From Anolis sagrei (taxonomy: Eukaryota; Chordata; Lepidosauria; Squamata; Anolidae): 64,000 nt of DNA. Below the pieces are notes generated by a model, which was not told the DNA's origin, did no database searches, and saw only the letters and a program-made list of their open reading frames with translations. This document shows, piece after piece, positions 42,764 to 53,714 of this stretch. How positions within the stretch are numbered: position 1 is the first letter of the stretch; the number at the start of each line of letters is the position of its first letter. The stretch lies in NCBI RefSeq assembly GCF_037176765.1, contig NC_090021.1:144100574-144164573 (forward strand). Direction: 5' to 3'. The translations under genes were made by a program, and so were the position numbers.

Positions 42764-43279
42764 TAGGGCTGGGCGGTTTCGTTTCGTTAATTCGTAATTC
42801 GTTAATAATTCGTTAATTTTTTCAATTACAAAACGATAACGAACCATTCTGGAGCAATTATTAAAAAAAACATATTTTCAAAAACGTTTTGTAAATGCTT
42901 CGTATTTCGATATTGTATTAGTTTCGTTATTGTTTTGAGGTCGTTTTGTTATTATTTCCGCATGTCTGGGCCAGTTTTATGGTTTAATTAGTGAAAAAAA
43001 TTATAATATCACACCAACAGTCAACAACAGAGGGAGAGGGAAGCTTCAGAAGGTTTTGGAGGTTTTTTAGCGTATTTCGCGGTCGCGTCCGCCATTAACG
43101 AATCGATTCGTTATTGTTTCGGAAATCGATTAGTTAATTTTTTACCATTTACGAAATTTTGTAAATATCGAACTTTTTAAAAGGAAAATTTTGTAATTAT
43201 TTTAAATATCGAAACAAAAAAAAAACCCCAAATACAAATCGATTTTAGAAACAAATTTTTCCGTTGTTACCCAGGCCTA
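42764..43279. mobile_element. hAT-type MITE with exact 8-bp duplication
   Basis: Ends TAGGGCTGGGCGG and TTACCCAGGCCTA, flanked by exact GTATTTAT (42756-42763, 43280-43287). The interior is dense in TTCGTTAATTCG-type repeats, with the complementary arrangement in the right half. No ORF. Confidence 0.88.
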
Positions 43280-43289
43280 GTATTTATAC

Positions 43290-43970
43290 TTTATAAGATT
43301 ATAAAGGTTTTTCGGATTTTTTATATATGGGGGAGGGTTAGCAACAATCTATTTATGTCATCTTGTATTTGGTTCTCTGCATATAATCGAAACCCAAGTT
43401 TATGCTCTCTCTACAGAAGGAGAAGAAGTAAAATGACCACACACCACACAAGAGGACATCTTGTTAAACACAAGCAATTATAGGAAACACACCAGAATCA
43501 AAGATTACAGGGCAATTTGGTCTAGACTCGAGAAACGATGCTGGAGAGCAACTGACTGAATTTGTTAGGCCATATATTTACTGATCACAAAAACATTCTT
43601 CAAAAAAACCAAAGGATGTGACTGCATACATAGACACCACCTGATGGCCAATATAAACATCAAACAGACAGCATTATTGGTAGCAGATGTTGGAGAAGTT
43701 CCATTGTCTCTGCAAATACAAGACCAGCAGTAGATTGTACTACAGTCCATGAACTGCTGATATCAAAAATTTCAGACAGTATTTAGGGAAAGCAATCTAC
43801 AACTGTACTCCTCCCAATGCCATGATTGTGGCATTTTGCTCAAACTGGTGGGAATGGTGTGAACACCAGAGCATCCCCTTTTTTGGGAATTGGGATGTTC
43901 TCTTCCAGTTCCTCTTTCTAGTCTAAAGTTTATCACCTGCTGATTCGAAGGAGAATACAGTTAGCTATCG
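43290..43970. other. No gene recognised
   Basis: Unassigned non-coding sequence. Confidence 0.4.
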
Positions 43971-43974
43971 GGCA

Positions 43975-44275
43975 TCTGCTGAGACTCTCCAGTCGAATGT
44001 GTTATTAAGGAAGGTAATGACACCAAGAATGAGATGGACTGAATCAAGGAAGATTGCCAGAGAAGAATACAAAAGAAATGCTATATGTAGCCCCACTCTC
44101 CCCAAAAAGTGGTGAAACTCTTCTAGCAGTTAAAGACAGACTAGAAGTCAAAAGAATAGACTCAATCAAGGAAACGATGGCCCTAAGTTTGCAAGACTTG
44201 AACAGGGCTGTGATTTTGAGGTCTCTCATTTAGGGAGTTACCATAAATCAGTTAACAACAAATAGTTTTATTCAA
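43975..44275 (+). mobile_element. RTE-associated LINE/SINE 3' end
   Basis: Contains GGCCCTAAGTTTGCAAGACT, TTGAGGTCTCTCATT and TTACCATAAATCAG followed by TTAACAACAAA, the 3' region common to RTE-mobilised elements of squamates. Confidence 0.5.
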
Positions 44276-44449
44276 TTTCCTGTTCTGTACATCACTGCTG
44301 GTTAAAGTTGGCAGTGGTGCTGGTTCCTGATGAATCTGGAGAGAGAGGAAACTGCTGTAGTCTGTGTGTATACAATATGAAACTATTTACTAACACACTG
44401 GGGAAAAAATTGCCAGTCTTTCACATCTATTTGGTTGAGAAGCATTGCT

Positions 44450-44535
44450 ATATAATATATATTTTCCTGCTTCTTGGCAGGTGGTTGGACTGGATGGCCC
44501 ACTAGGTCTCTTCCAACCCTATGAGTCTATGATTT
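44450..44535 (+). mobile_element. CR1-like 3' terminus
   Basis: TTCCTGCTTCTTGGCAGG, TGGTTGGACTGGATGGCCCA, then CTATGAGTCTATGATT, the CR1-type octamer end. Confidence 0.8.
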
Positions 44536-44539
44536 CCTA

Positions 44540-45200
44540 TCCCCATGATCAAGCAAAGGAAACATTTAAAGACCAAACACAAACGTTACAAACACAAGAA
44601 TGAAGCAATCACAGTGGCAAACCACTCTGTTAGTTCAGCATGTTTATGCAAAATATGAAAGTATATGGAAACATGGCAAAACTAGACACTTAGAAATTTA
44701 TACTGTAAAAGCAAATTATAAAAATGTTTTCTTGTTCACAATGATAATAATTTAGAAGATGAAAAAATAGAAGAAAACCTGAAAGCAAAAAAGGGCGACA
44801 TAATAATTATTTGGATGACTTGCTCAATTTTAGATTATTTTTTCTAGAATAAATGTGAACCTGACCTCACAAAAGAAATCACTTTATTGTTATTCACAGC
44901 ACACAGAATAATGAACTATCAATCACATGAGCTCAAGATAGAAACAGAGGATGGAATAAAAAAAGGATATGTGAATATGTTTTCAGGGGTAAAATGGTCC
45001 ATAAAAGGTACCTTTCAATATTTTTTATCCTCATAGCTCTACAGTGAATGGCTTCATAAGTTTTAATATACCAATTTATGTACTTTATATTCCTAGCACA
45101 ACAGAAGTATATTATAAAATCCGCACCATTCTTACAAATCACCTTGAATTTAGTACAAGTAGGCCTCATATAGTTGGAATAGTATTATGAAATATGGGTT
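44540..45200. other. No gene recognised
   Basis: AT-rich unassigned sequence. Confidence 0.4.
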
Positions 45201-45209
45201 GCTCCTAAA

Positions 45210-45330
45210 CTCCTCTGAAGATGCCAGTGACAGATGCAGGGGAAACGTCAGGAGAAAATGCTGCTAGAACATGGTCATACAGCCTGGACACTACACAACA
45301 CTCTGGCTGTGAAATCCTTTGAAAATACAT
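45210..45330 (+). mobile_element. Penelope-like remnant with hammerhead-like motif
   Basis: The motif lies at 45210-45254: CTCCT, CTGAAGA, a weak stem II around GACAGAT, GAAA, CGTC and AGGAG; CTCCT and AGGAG can pair as stem I. The remainder (TGCTGCTAGAACATGG) matches the other copies. Stem II pairing is poor, so it is probably inactive. Confidence 0.65.
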
Positions 45331-45334
45331 GTTT

Positions 45335-45775
45335 ATTCTTTTCCTAAAACATGGATTTGGCTCCTGGTTGTCTTCATGGCATTCCTCCACTGCCAGTGAT
45401 CATCACAAGTTATACCGGATTAATCCAGGTTTGCCCTACTTCAGTAAATCTTGGGGGGTGCTCCTGAGTTTGCTTTAACCTCCAGATTATTCCATGGTTT
45501 TGGGAAAGTATGAATAGCAGGATTGGGCCCAATCTGGAATGGTCCATCAACTAACTACATGGGCAGTGAAAAGGGGACAGATTATATCCTTGTTACTACC
45601 ATTGCCACTCCCAGCTACCTGTAAAGCTCCATGTGAGCTCCTGGCCATTGTAGGTGCCCTGTTATGACATCAACAAAGGCACCGTGTCATGCAGATGCCT
45701 CTGTTGATGTCTTGATAGGGAAGAACAAGGCAAGATCAGCTTGGTCATGTGGATCCTTGGAACCACTGCAGCACA
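45335..45775. other. No gene recognised
   Basis: Unassigned sequence before an L2-like RT fragment; it may be a diverged part of that LINE. Confidence 0.4.
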
Positions 45776-45779
45776 GGGC

Positions 45780-45965
45780 CTCCAATACCCGGCCCCCCAG
45801 AAGGATATCATGTTTATGGAAGGATACCATGGTTGATGGAATCAAAAGCAGATGAGAGGTCTATAATCACCAACAGGGACATACTTCTGTCAGTGTTGAG
45901 ATGGAGGTAATCCACTAAGGTGACCATAGATGGAGCTGATGCCATCTCAGCCTAGCTGGACCATG
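45780..45965 (-). mobile_element. L2-like LINE reverse-transcriptase fragment
   Basis: Minus-strand translation gives VTLVDYLHLNTDRSMSLLVI and IDLSSAFDSINHGIL, the LLDLSAAFDTINH motif of L2-type reverse transcriptase. Confidence 0.75.
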
Positions 45966-46062
45966 TAGACTCCAACCTACCACTGCCTCAGGTTTAGAAG
46001 AATGTGCGTGGTCACTTTGGGGGGTCGGTCAGGAACCATATTTTGCTCATGTATGCTTTTTG

Positions 46063-46147
46063 GTGGTTCCTCATTCAAGTATTAACCAGACCTGATCCTG
46101 CTTAGCCATCAAGATCAGATGGGAACTGGTGACTTTAGGGCACTATA
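46063..46147 (-). repeat. 5S rRNA-derived sequence (pseudogene or 5S-headed SINE)
   Basis: The plus strand TTCAAGTATTAACCAGACCT, GATCCTGCTTAGCC and AAGATCAGATGGGAACTGG is the reverse complement of the middle of vertebrate 5S rRNA (reference: CAAGTACTAACCAGG, CCCTGCTTAGCTTC, GAGATCAGACGAGATCGGG) with scattered changes. It is too diverged for a functional 5S gene. Confidence 0.8.
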
Positions 46148-46149
46148 AT

Positions 46150-47605
46150 AATTATTAATAGTATTGATATTGATTAATCTAAAAAAACCTGCACTGCTCA
46201 TCAAAATGACTAAATCTACTTCTGATTAAAATGTTTGAACATGTTTTTTTTAAAAAGGGATTTTTAGAAACAAATGCAAAATGCTTGATCATTCCAGAAA
46301 ATGGCCATACCCTCACCACTGTTGTCCCATCTTAGCTGCAAAGAAGGCTATTATGCAGTTACAACCTGTTCTTCCCTCCCAGAGTACTTTTCTCTCATTG
46401 AACATCTTTCATTGAATGAGGTAGAACTGCTAGTAAAAAAATATATAGAATTCCATTCTTTTCTGTTTTTTTTTTAAACCCTTTGCTAATGTGTTTCTGC
46501 TGCTGATCTTGTGTCAGGGCAATTTCATAAGGTGCACTCGGTCAGAACCAGATAAAAAGACATTTAGCTCTATGCTGGCGCAGTGGATTAAAGGAACAGA
46601 TCATTTGCTATGATTAATAGTTCAGGCAAAGAATAAGACAGCTGCTATATGAGGCAATGCCCTGACTCTCTGTTAAAATACAGATTGTGGAGAACTGTTC
46701 AGAAGGTCCAGGACTTCTCCACTAAGATAGATAGGCAAATTAACAGTTACTTCTTCCTCCTGCTTGAGCAACTAATGTCCAGAGATAATATTATTCTCAA
46801 AGAAATGTACTTGCCTGTAGCTGTTATCACTGATGGAACCAAGACCTTTTACTGCTTGAGACAGAATGGCACTTCCCCATCCGCAACCCAATTCAAGATA
46901 TGTAGTACTGTTAGCTAACAAAGTTATTTTGGAGCAGGAGGCCAAAAAGCCCATAAGCACTGTTCCCTGACCCTGGTAGTAAAAAGACAGCAATTAAACT
47001 GTAATCATTCTTGGCTCTTTCTTTGCACTCAGAATCTGCTACCTGGACATATGATAGCTTGAAGGAATATGTAAAGCCTTCTTAACCAAAGACAGTAAGA
47101 ATTAACCAAAGATTTTTTTAAAAAAAATATATGATAGAATAGGTAGTTTGCTATGTTTATGATGAAACTCATTTTAAAGGTTTTGGCTTTTTGAATCCAA
47201 TCAAACTCATCACAACAAAGTAGCATGGGATGCTTCCACTGCGATGATTTCCTGTGACTGAAATCCTGTTAACTCTATTTGTTTCTTTATATTATTTGAC
47301 ATTAAAAAAAAACCATGATGATTTAGAAGCAGCTTCCTATAGAAAATGGCCCAAGTTTCATAGGGGACAATCTGGTGCAGTGTGCATGAACCTAATTGAA
47401 GATGAATGGAAAAGTCTTCCCTCTGTATATATCTTCAGTTCAGGAATTTGTGATTACGGTTGCCTCCCCATGTTTGAAGGTTGATTATCCACACATTTTT
47501 TTATTATCCACGTATTTGATTGATATGTTTTATCTATGAATCTTTAGGTCCTCCAGCACAAGTCTCTGATCAACTTCCACCAAAACTTCTACCATACAGT
47601 TGAAC
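46150..47605. other. No gene recognised
   Basis: A possible SINE head fragment (GCTGGCGCAGTGGATTAAA) lies at 46575-46593. Otherwise unassigned. Confidence 0.4.
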
Positions 47606-47619
47606 CAGAGGACCTAGAG

Positions 47620-47740
47620 CAGACCAGCACAACTTCTTTAGGACTCCAACTCCCAGAAGCCCTAGTCAGTTGTCCAATGATCAGGAACATTGGGAGTTGA
47701 AGTCCAAAACACCTGGAGGGCCACAGGTTGTGCAGGCCTG
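47620..47740. mobile_element. hAT MITE with exact 8-bp duplication
   Basis: Ends CAGACCAGCACAACTTC and GGTTGTGCAGGCCTG are inverted repeats; exact ACCTAGAG flanks (47612-47619, 47741-47748). Confidence 0.88.
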
Positions 47741-47749
47741 ACCTAGAGA

Positions 47750-48430
47750 TCCTAGAAGGAAAACGTTTAGGCATTTGTAGGTCTTCTAACTAAATTATAT
47801 GGGGAACTTCTGGTGAAATATAACCATAAAATCAGGCTGGAGGACCTAGATTCCTAGAATAATGTTCTCTCCTTGAAAAATAGATTTTTCAAAACTTCCA
47901 CTTGTCCCACTTTCCTGGGTATCCTGAGCACATAACTTCCATGAAAGTGGAGATCCTACTGTATTATCAAAGCCAAGTTCAGATGACATTCTACACAAAA
48001 AATTTACCTTTTTCCTAATTTAATTTAGGCTATGCGGAGGACAGCTTTTTACAAAAATGTTTGATGCTGTTAACAAGGCTCACCCAAGGCAATTTGCTGT
48101 GTGAAGCAGAGATGCAAAGAGTACCCTACCTCTCAAGTTCCCAATGGGTTTCCATGTTATTTTGCTGTATCAGACAGTAACTTCTACAAGCGGTGTTTCT
48201 CCTCTCAGCAGTAAAATGTAACATGGAATGTATTGACTGACAATGCACTGCCCTTAACATCACTTTCCCTCATTGTGAGATCAGAACAAATGTTGGTCTG
48301 ACTGATATCCAACACCTGGATCAATTTCTGCGGGTCCCAGTCTTGGAGGCAATATATGTCAACAGACAGCAGTCCAGTAAGGAGTGAGGCAACAGGATAT
48401 AGAAACAGCAGATGGCAATGATAAGTAGCT
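47750..48430. other. No gene recognised
   Basis: Unassigned non-coding sequence. Confidence 0.4.
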
Positions 48431-48435
48431 GCAGG

Positions 48436-48495
48436 GTTGGGTTGTTGTAGGTTTTTCCGGGCTATATGGCCATGTTCTAGAGGCATAAACACCCA
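48436..48495 (-). mobile_element. Penelope-like remnant, terminal piece
   Basis: GGGTTGTTGTAGGTTTTTCC, GGGCTATATGGCCATG and TTCTAGAGGCATAAAC match the conserved terminal segment of the copies at 31361 and 49782. It is truncated before the hammerhead-like motif. Confidence 0.65.
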
Positions 48496-48499
48496 GATG

Positions 48500-49520
48500 C
48501 TGAAAAGCTACAGGGTTGTTGTTGTTTTTTTACTTTGAGGATGGCAGTATATGGCTTTCTCTCAGAGTGCTGGAATACTGTGGAATATGCAAATTCTGCA
48601 CATCATGGAATAAGCAAAAAATGGAAATGCTCAGACTGGCTCTCACTTATTCCCATCCCTTATGCCACCCAAATCAAAATTCTTTTGCAGAAAGTGAGAT
48701 GTGATCAAACATCTGCATAAGCCAGGTGGATTAAACCAAGGATAAATATAGTTATTCTCCAGCTATGTCCTTCTTATTTGTTGATTTAGTACAGCATATA
48801 ATTATTGAAACAATTCCACTAGTAAATCATGAGAGTATTCTGCTACAGCACACAATCCTGCACTTCTCTGAGACATTCTGACCTTATATATAAATGTCCT
48901 CTCTGTTCAATACATTCTGATCATAAGTCATGTCCATCTAAATATTTTTGCTAGGTAAATACAATATATATAGCCTTCCTAAGGAAACTTCATACTACTT
49001 TTAAAGACACGCTATTCATATTCATAGATATACAGAATGCAAAAATAAACTCCCAGATGCTGAAAATTTACCACGGGTCAAGGCTGTATTCCAGATTCAC
49101 TATGCACTATTCAGGTGCCATTTTGACTTGTTTGGAACAATGCACTCCCTTTTAAATCCATCCTTCAACCAAAAGAAGTCACACAGCAATTCCTATTATG
49201 TAGATATAGCCAAGTTATTAAAGGTGGTTGTGTTCACAGGATTATATCAGATGTCTGCAAGGGGCCCAGGTAAAACGCCTCCAACAACTGCACCTATAGC
49301 AATCATGTATTTGTGGTGACATGTTTGTTTGTTTGCAAGACATGCCCAAGGGGCATTTCTTGGTAGCCAAAAATGTTTCACTGCCTGTGAGTTTATCCAT
49401 CCAGCAAACAATGATGGGAGATTTTCATGATTTTTGGGAAGGCAAGCAAGAGCTTTGCAATTTCCAGACAACTAGCGTATCCCTTTCTTCATAATGGAAT
49501 AATTATATCCAACCACTTGC
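48500..49520. other. No gene recognised
   Basis: Unassigned non-coding sequence. Confidence 0.4.
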
Positions 49521-49526
49521 ACACAT

Positions 49527-49528
<2 letters not shown>

Positions 49529-49560
<32 letters not shown>
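49529..49560. repeat. (CA)n microsatellite
   Basis: About 16 CA units after an imperfect lead-in. Confidence 0.95.
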
Positions 49561-49563
<3 letters not shown>

Positions 49564-49781
49564 ATGACACCTTCATGAGGCAGGCAATGGCACTGAAGAA
49601 AAAGGTCACTCTTACTTTTTGGTTGGAGGCATGTGAACTATTGCATGTATCACATAGTTATCCAACAGTTCAGATTAGGGAATTCAACTACAGAAGGAAT
49701 TATTGTGGAAGTCCATTTGCCAATGACACTGATTCTTTTATTTCTCAGTTTTCTTTGGGAATATATGGGAGGTGAGTTGTT

Positions 49782-49892
49782 GAAAGCTTTCATGGCCAGA
49801 ATCCTCAGAGGTCCTCATAACTTCTGAGGATGTGTACCATAGAGAATGCTTCTGGAACATGGCCACACAGCCCAAAAAACTTACAGCAACTC
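49782..49892 (+). mobile_element. Penelope-like remnant with 18-bp target duplication
   Basis: 111-base unit with GAAAGCTTTCATGGCCAGAA, CTTCTGAGGATGTGTACCAT and TTCTGGAACATGGCCACACA. It is flanked by the identical 18-mer TATGGGAGGTGAGTTGTT (49764-49781, 49893-49910). The hammerhead-like region is incomplete. Confidence 0.8.
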
Positions 49893-49914
49893 TATGGGAG
49901 GTGAGTTGTTATTC

Positions 49915-50720
49915 CTTCCTGGAATATACTTTTATTAATTTCCCTCCTTAAAGAATTCCATAGATATTCACATTTGCATAAACTGTCATTTTCTCTCTCT
50001 CTTTCCAACTTTTTCTCTACCCAGACTACAAATAGATTGGTATATTTGGAATTTCTGTATATAGTGTGCACTATAGATGGGTATCACGGCCTAATCATCA
50101 TGCCAGTTAGCAAGGCTGATGACTTGATAAACAGGAAAAATCACATACTCTATCTTTCTGTAGGTAGTTATGGACCACACAAGGCAATTCATTGACATGG
50201 ATCTAGTGAGGAAAAAAAAATCATGATTGTCACATGTTTTCTGAAATTTGCCCTTTATGAGATAATGGTTGTGGAGCTTTATTTCTGGGGAATTGTGCAA
50301 TAAAAATAGTGAAAGGGAGAAGGGATTATTCAAGATGCCATTGAAGATTTGGACCAAATAGATGTCATTTGACCAGTTGCTTCCTTCCCTGTGTGTTTTG
50401 AATTGTGTTGTTTGTCTTCTGTCCATTTGGACATGAGAACAAATATGTAGGTAGAACACAGCCATGGCTGTGTTTCTGGGATATGGCAATGCTCTGGTTT
50501 GTTAAAGCTTTTTGGCACAATACTTCCATCTGCCTGGTTACAGCGGGGTGATGCCCATGTAAATATTGTTGCTCCAGGGTTTGATTAGTTGCATTTTAAT
50601 AAGAGCCAGCAATGCCAAACTTGCAAAAGAAAAGAATCCATTCTCCATCTTGTGGTAGGTCAGTAAAACTGCAACATTTCAACAGCTTCAGCAATACATT
50701 TCAACAGCTTTCTTCTCAAA
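49915..50720. other. No gene recognised
   Basis: Unassigned non-coding sequence. Confidence 0.4.
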
Positions 50721-50726
50721 TTCTGT

Positions 50727-50910
50727 GAGCCAGTGTAACATAATGTTTTGGATTAGGACATTGGGAGACCATCGTTTGGATCCCTGCACAGAGATAGGAC
50801 ATCACTTTGTGACCTTGAGCAAACCACATTGTCTCAGCTTCAGAAAAAAGCAAGGACAATTCCCCTCTAAAGAAATCTTGCCAATAAAACCTATGATAGT
50901 TTTGCCTTTG
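50727..50910 (+). mobile_element. tRNA-derived SINE with RTE-type 3' end, diverged
   Basis: CAGTGTAACATAATGTTTTG with TCGTTTGGATCCC resembles degenerate A and B boxes. TGTGACCTTGAGCAAACCAC and AAATCTTGCCAATAAAACCT follow, the body of a common squamate SINE. Confidence 0.6.
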
Positions 50911-50975
50911 TTGTTGTTAACTACTACCAAGTTGATCTTGACTTATGGCAACCTGATGAAGTAGTGTACAAGAAG
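50908..50975 (-). mobile_element. RTE-type 3' end, inverted against the SINE
   Basis: TTGTTGTTGTTAACTACTAC, CAAGTTGATCTTGACTTATG and GCAACCTGATGAAG are the 3' segment in minus orientation, directly after the plus-strand SINE. Confidence 0.55.
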
Positions 50976-51049
50976 GAAGTTTGGGGAATCATGATTCTGG
51001 TCCTTACTCAGCCACGACATTCATGGGATCATTTTATACTTTGAGGGAT

Positions 51050-52920
51050 TTTGGGAATCTGCTACTTTCCTCAATTGTACTTTTCCTCAATGGGAAAGTG
51101 ATAACAACTGTAGTGTTTGCTCCTTTCAGTCTTACATGCAAGAATAAATAATTTCAAAGGTTCTCTTCTCACAGGCCAACATTATGAGGATTTTAATGCC
51201 TTTTTTGACCATTTCCCCACATTTAACTTTTTTTCAGAAAAACATTTTGCTTTTTTTGTGCATATCCCCCCCCCCCCCCCCCCAAAAAAAAAAGAAAAGA
51301 AAAAACCATTTATGATATGGTTGGTTATTTTCTTGAAGAATATTTTGATGAGTTAAGAGAACCTTTCTTATCAAGACTGAAAAGCTTTGCAAATACATAT
51401 CTTTTACCCTCCATTGGTGGAGGTTGTGGGGGGGGGGGGCAACCCTCTCTTATCTGGTGTCCAAAAATCCACCTTAAAATGGAGATATTGGAGATCATGA
51501 GTGTGGTGGGTTAGATATTTTATTGTACCCCAGAAATGCTATTTTGTCTACCCACCTTCAGATATATCAATCCAAATTTTTTAGACTTCATAGTTCACAA
51601 ATGAGGCATTCAACAGTTGCATTTTCAACCTGTGGAAGTTGGTCAACACAATCAGGCTATTTGGATTGGAAGACAATTTGAGAGTTACCGACATGCTAAT
51701 GTGAACCCTTCTCTGGAGGCATTTCAGCTATCTTGCATGTCCATATCTCCCTCTAGTCTTCAGGATAGTATCCCTAAGCCCCAGATGATTAGCACTTATC
51801 CTTACAGAGAGTAGTCAAGAAGAAGGTAGTCCTCCCCTCTTTAAAAGAGTAGGATTTGTATCAGCCTTGAAAGCTGTCCCTATCCTGCTAGGAGTGCCTG
51901 CTGGATTCAGCTTTATTCTTGCAAAGAAACAACATTCACAGGGGAGTCCTGGGTGGAGAAAACAAGCAGTAAGCTGATTTGCTCCCCTTCCTTCAGCCAT
52001 AGATGGTCTTGAAAGCCCCCCTTCTCTCTGCAGGGGTGCTGTAAAAAACCAAAGCCTGTGCCAGTTATTTTAACAATGTATTTATATATATTGTCCTTCT
52101 TTATTCAGTGTACCATAGCATTTCAGTTCTTCTTGAGCATAGAATTGAAAACCCTGTCATTGCTGTTTGATTTACAGCTTTCTCGCATGAAATCTAAATT
52201 GGATTTTGCTTTCTTTGCACTCCTGTAATTGTGGTTGGTGGAGGGAACTTTATGTTTTTTTAAAAGGTATCCTGGTTTGAAATGAGTCAATATATGTATT
52301 ATTCCCCAAGCCTACTATTTTAACTTATTTAGATTATAGTTTACCTCATGTATCTTTTCAGGATTTATAGTCTTATATTCAAGTCTTTTAAAAGCTTCAT
52401 TTCTGTGAAAGACAGAGTCATTCTTTCATTGATATCTTCACTTCAAAGATATAGATGTTCTTTTAAAAGTGTGTAAAATTGTATTTGCTGAGTCACAGAG
52501 TCAAGACATTATTATTAAGTAATATGGGTCTTTTCCCTTCCCAAACTTCCAATGATGTTCTTGAATTCTTCATCCACCTTTAACAATTGCTTTTGAATCT
52601 TTGTTCCTTCCTTGCCTTCTTTAAGCAAGTTCCCTCTCTGTTTAGAACTCTCTTCAAGTCTCTTGACGTTTTTTTTTCTCCAATTCAATGAACCAGTTTT
52701 GGATAGCTTTCAATTTTTGAGTATGACTGATACAGTTGCTTGCTTTTCTTATAAATGTCTTTCATTTCCACAACATCTTCATCATGTTGATTTAACATCT
52801 TTTCTGGAAACTATGTCATAAAAGGACTGGAATGCAGTTTTTTGTTTGACACTGAAACTGCATTGTGGCCAGTAATTGTCAAACTGACTTTCAGAATAGT
52901 TTCTTTATGATTTTGCTTCT
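51050..52920. other. No gene recognised; poly-C and poly-G runs
   Basis: Holds a C run near 51268-51283 and a G run near 51428-51440. No coding signal or clear element. Confidence 0.45.
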
Positions 52921-52926
52921 TTAAGC

Positions 52927-53035
52927 CCAGGGGTGTCCAAACATATAAAGCCAAGGACCAGTTCACTGTTCCTCAGCCTGTTTGGGGGTGGGGTGGGGGG
53001 CAGACTATGGCCAACGAGGGGTTGAGAGAAGTTTT
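52927..53035 (+). mobile_element. hAT left-end fragment
   Basis: CCCAGGGGTGTCCAAACATA, AAGCCAAGGACCAGTTCACT and GTGGGGGGCAGACTATGG resemble the left end of Charlie-type hATs. No right end was found. Confidence 0.5.
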
Positions 53036-53137
53036 TTTTATGACCTGGTGTGATAAGCTTTTGTGACTGTGTCAGAAGTATGCTCTCTAACACCACTAGC
53101 AGAGTAGACTCAAGTACCTATCCTGAGACTACTCTCC

Positions 53138-53494
53138 CTAGCTCAGGGAGGTAGAATGTAGAACAGCAAGGTAGCAGTATACCAAAAGAATCCCTATTGT
53201 GTCACAACCATCAACCTTCAGATCAGAATTCTGTAGTAGAGAGATGGAATCACAATAGGCCCTTGTAACCCTGTCTCCCCACCTCACAGGCATTGCTTGC
53301 TGGGCAAAGCCAAAGTTAATAACCTCACCCTCATCCAAGCAGGCCTCTGTGATAGAGGCCAGGTCAGCAGGAGCATCAAGAATCAAAACCTGAATAGCTG
53401 TTGTTTTTCCATTCATCAATCTGGCATTCAACCCAGAGACACTGTTTTCACGGCTATTTGACAAGGGAAGAAGTTTAAGTACAACTAGTCCCAT
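53138..53494 (-). mobile_element. L2-like LINE endonuclease fragment
   Basis: Minus frame contains LNARLMNGKTTAIQVLILDA, PADLASITEACLDEGEVI, AYCDSISLLQNSDLKVDGCD and GILLVY, the apurinic-type endonuclease domain of L2/CR1-group LINEs (usual ADLACITETWL and GGVAV.. regions partly altered or lost). Confidence 0.75.
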
Positions 53495-53526
53495 TTAGTA
53501 CTTTTTCTTCTATAATATTGTAACTA

Positions 53527-53540
53527 CCCCCCCCCCCCCT
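53527..53540. repeat. Poly-C run
   Basis: Uninterrupted C tract, one of many in the window. Confidence 0.9.
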
Positions 53541-53647
53541 CCACCAATGCCCGTATCTTCTACAGCTCCAACTGATGCTCTGGAAATGTGTTGATCATTT
53601 CCTTCTGTGGGAAACACTTCCTTCTTTCATGGGTAGTCAAAATCCTT

Positions 53648-53655
53648 ACTTTTAA

Positions 53656-53701
<46 letters not shown>

Positions 53702-53712
53702 TTAAAAGTGGC
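53648..53712. repeat. (TA)n microsatellite within a perfect palindrome
   Basis: ACTTTTAAAACTATATATA on the left and its exact complement TATAGTTTTAAAAGT on the right enclose about 18 TA units. Confidence 0.9.
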
Positions 53713-53714
53713 TA

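Noticed and set aside
46063-46147. Functional 5S rRNA gene
   Set aside because: Too many differences and the ends of the gene are not present.
49529-49560. CRISPR-like or regularly spaced repeat
   Set aside because: It is a plain CA microsatellite; no CRISPR arrays are expected or seen in this vertebrate DNA.
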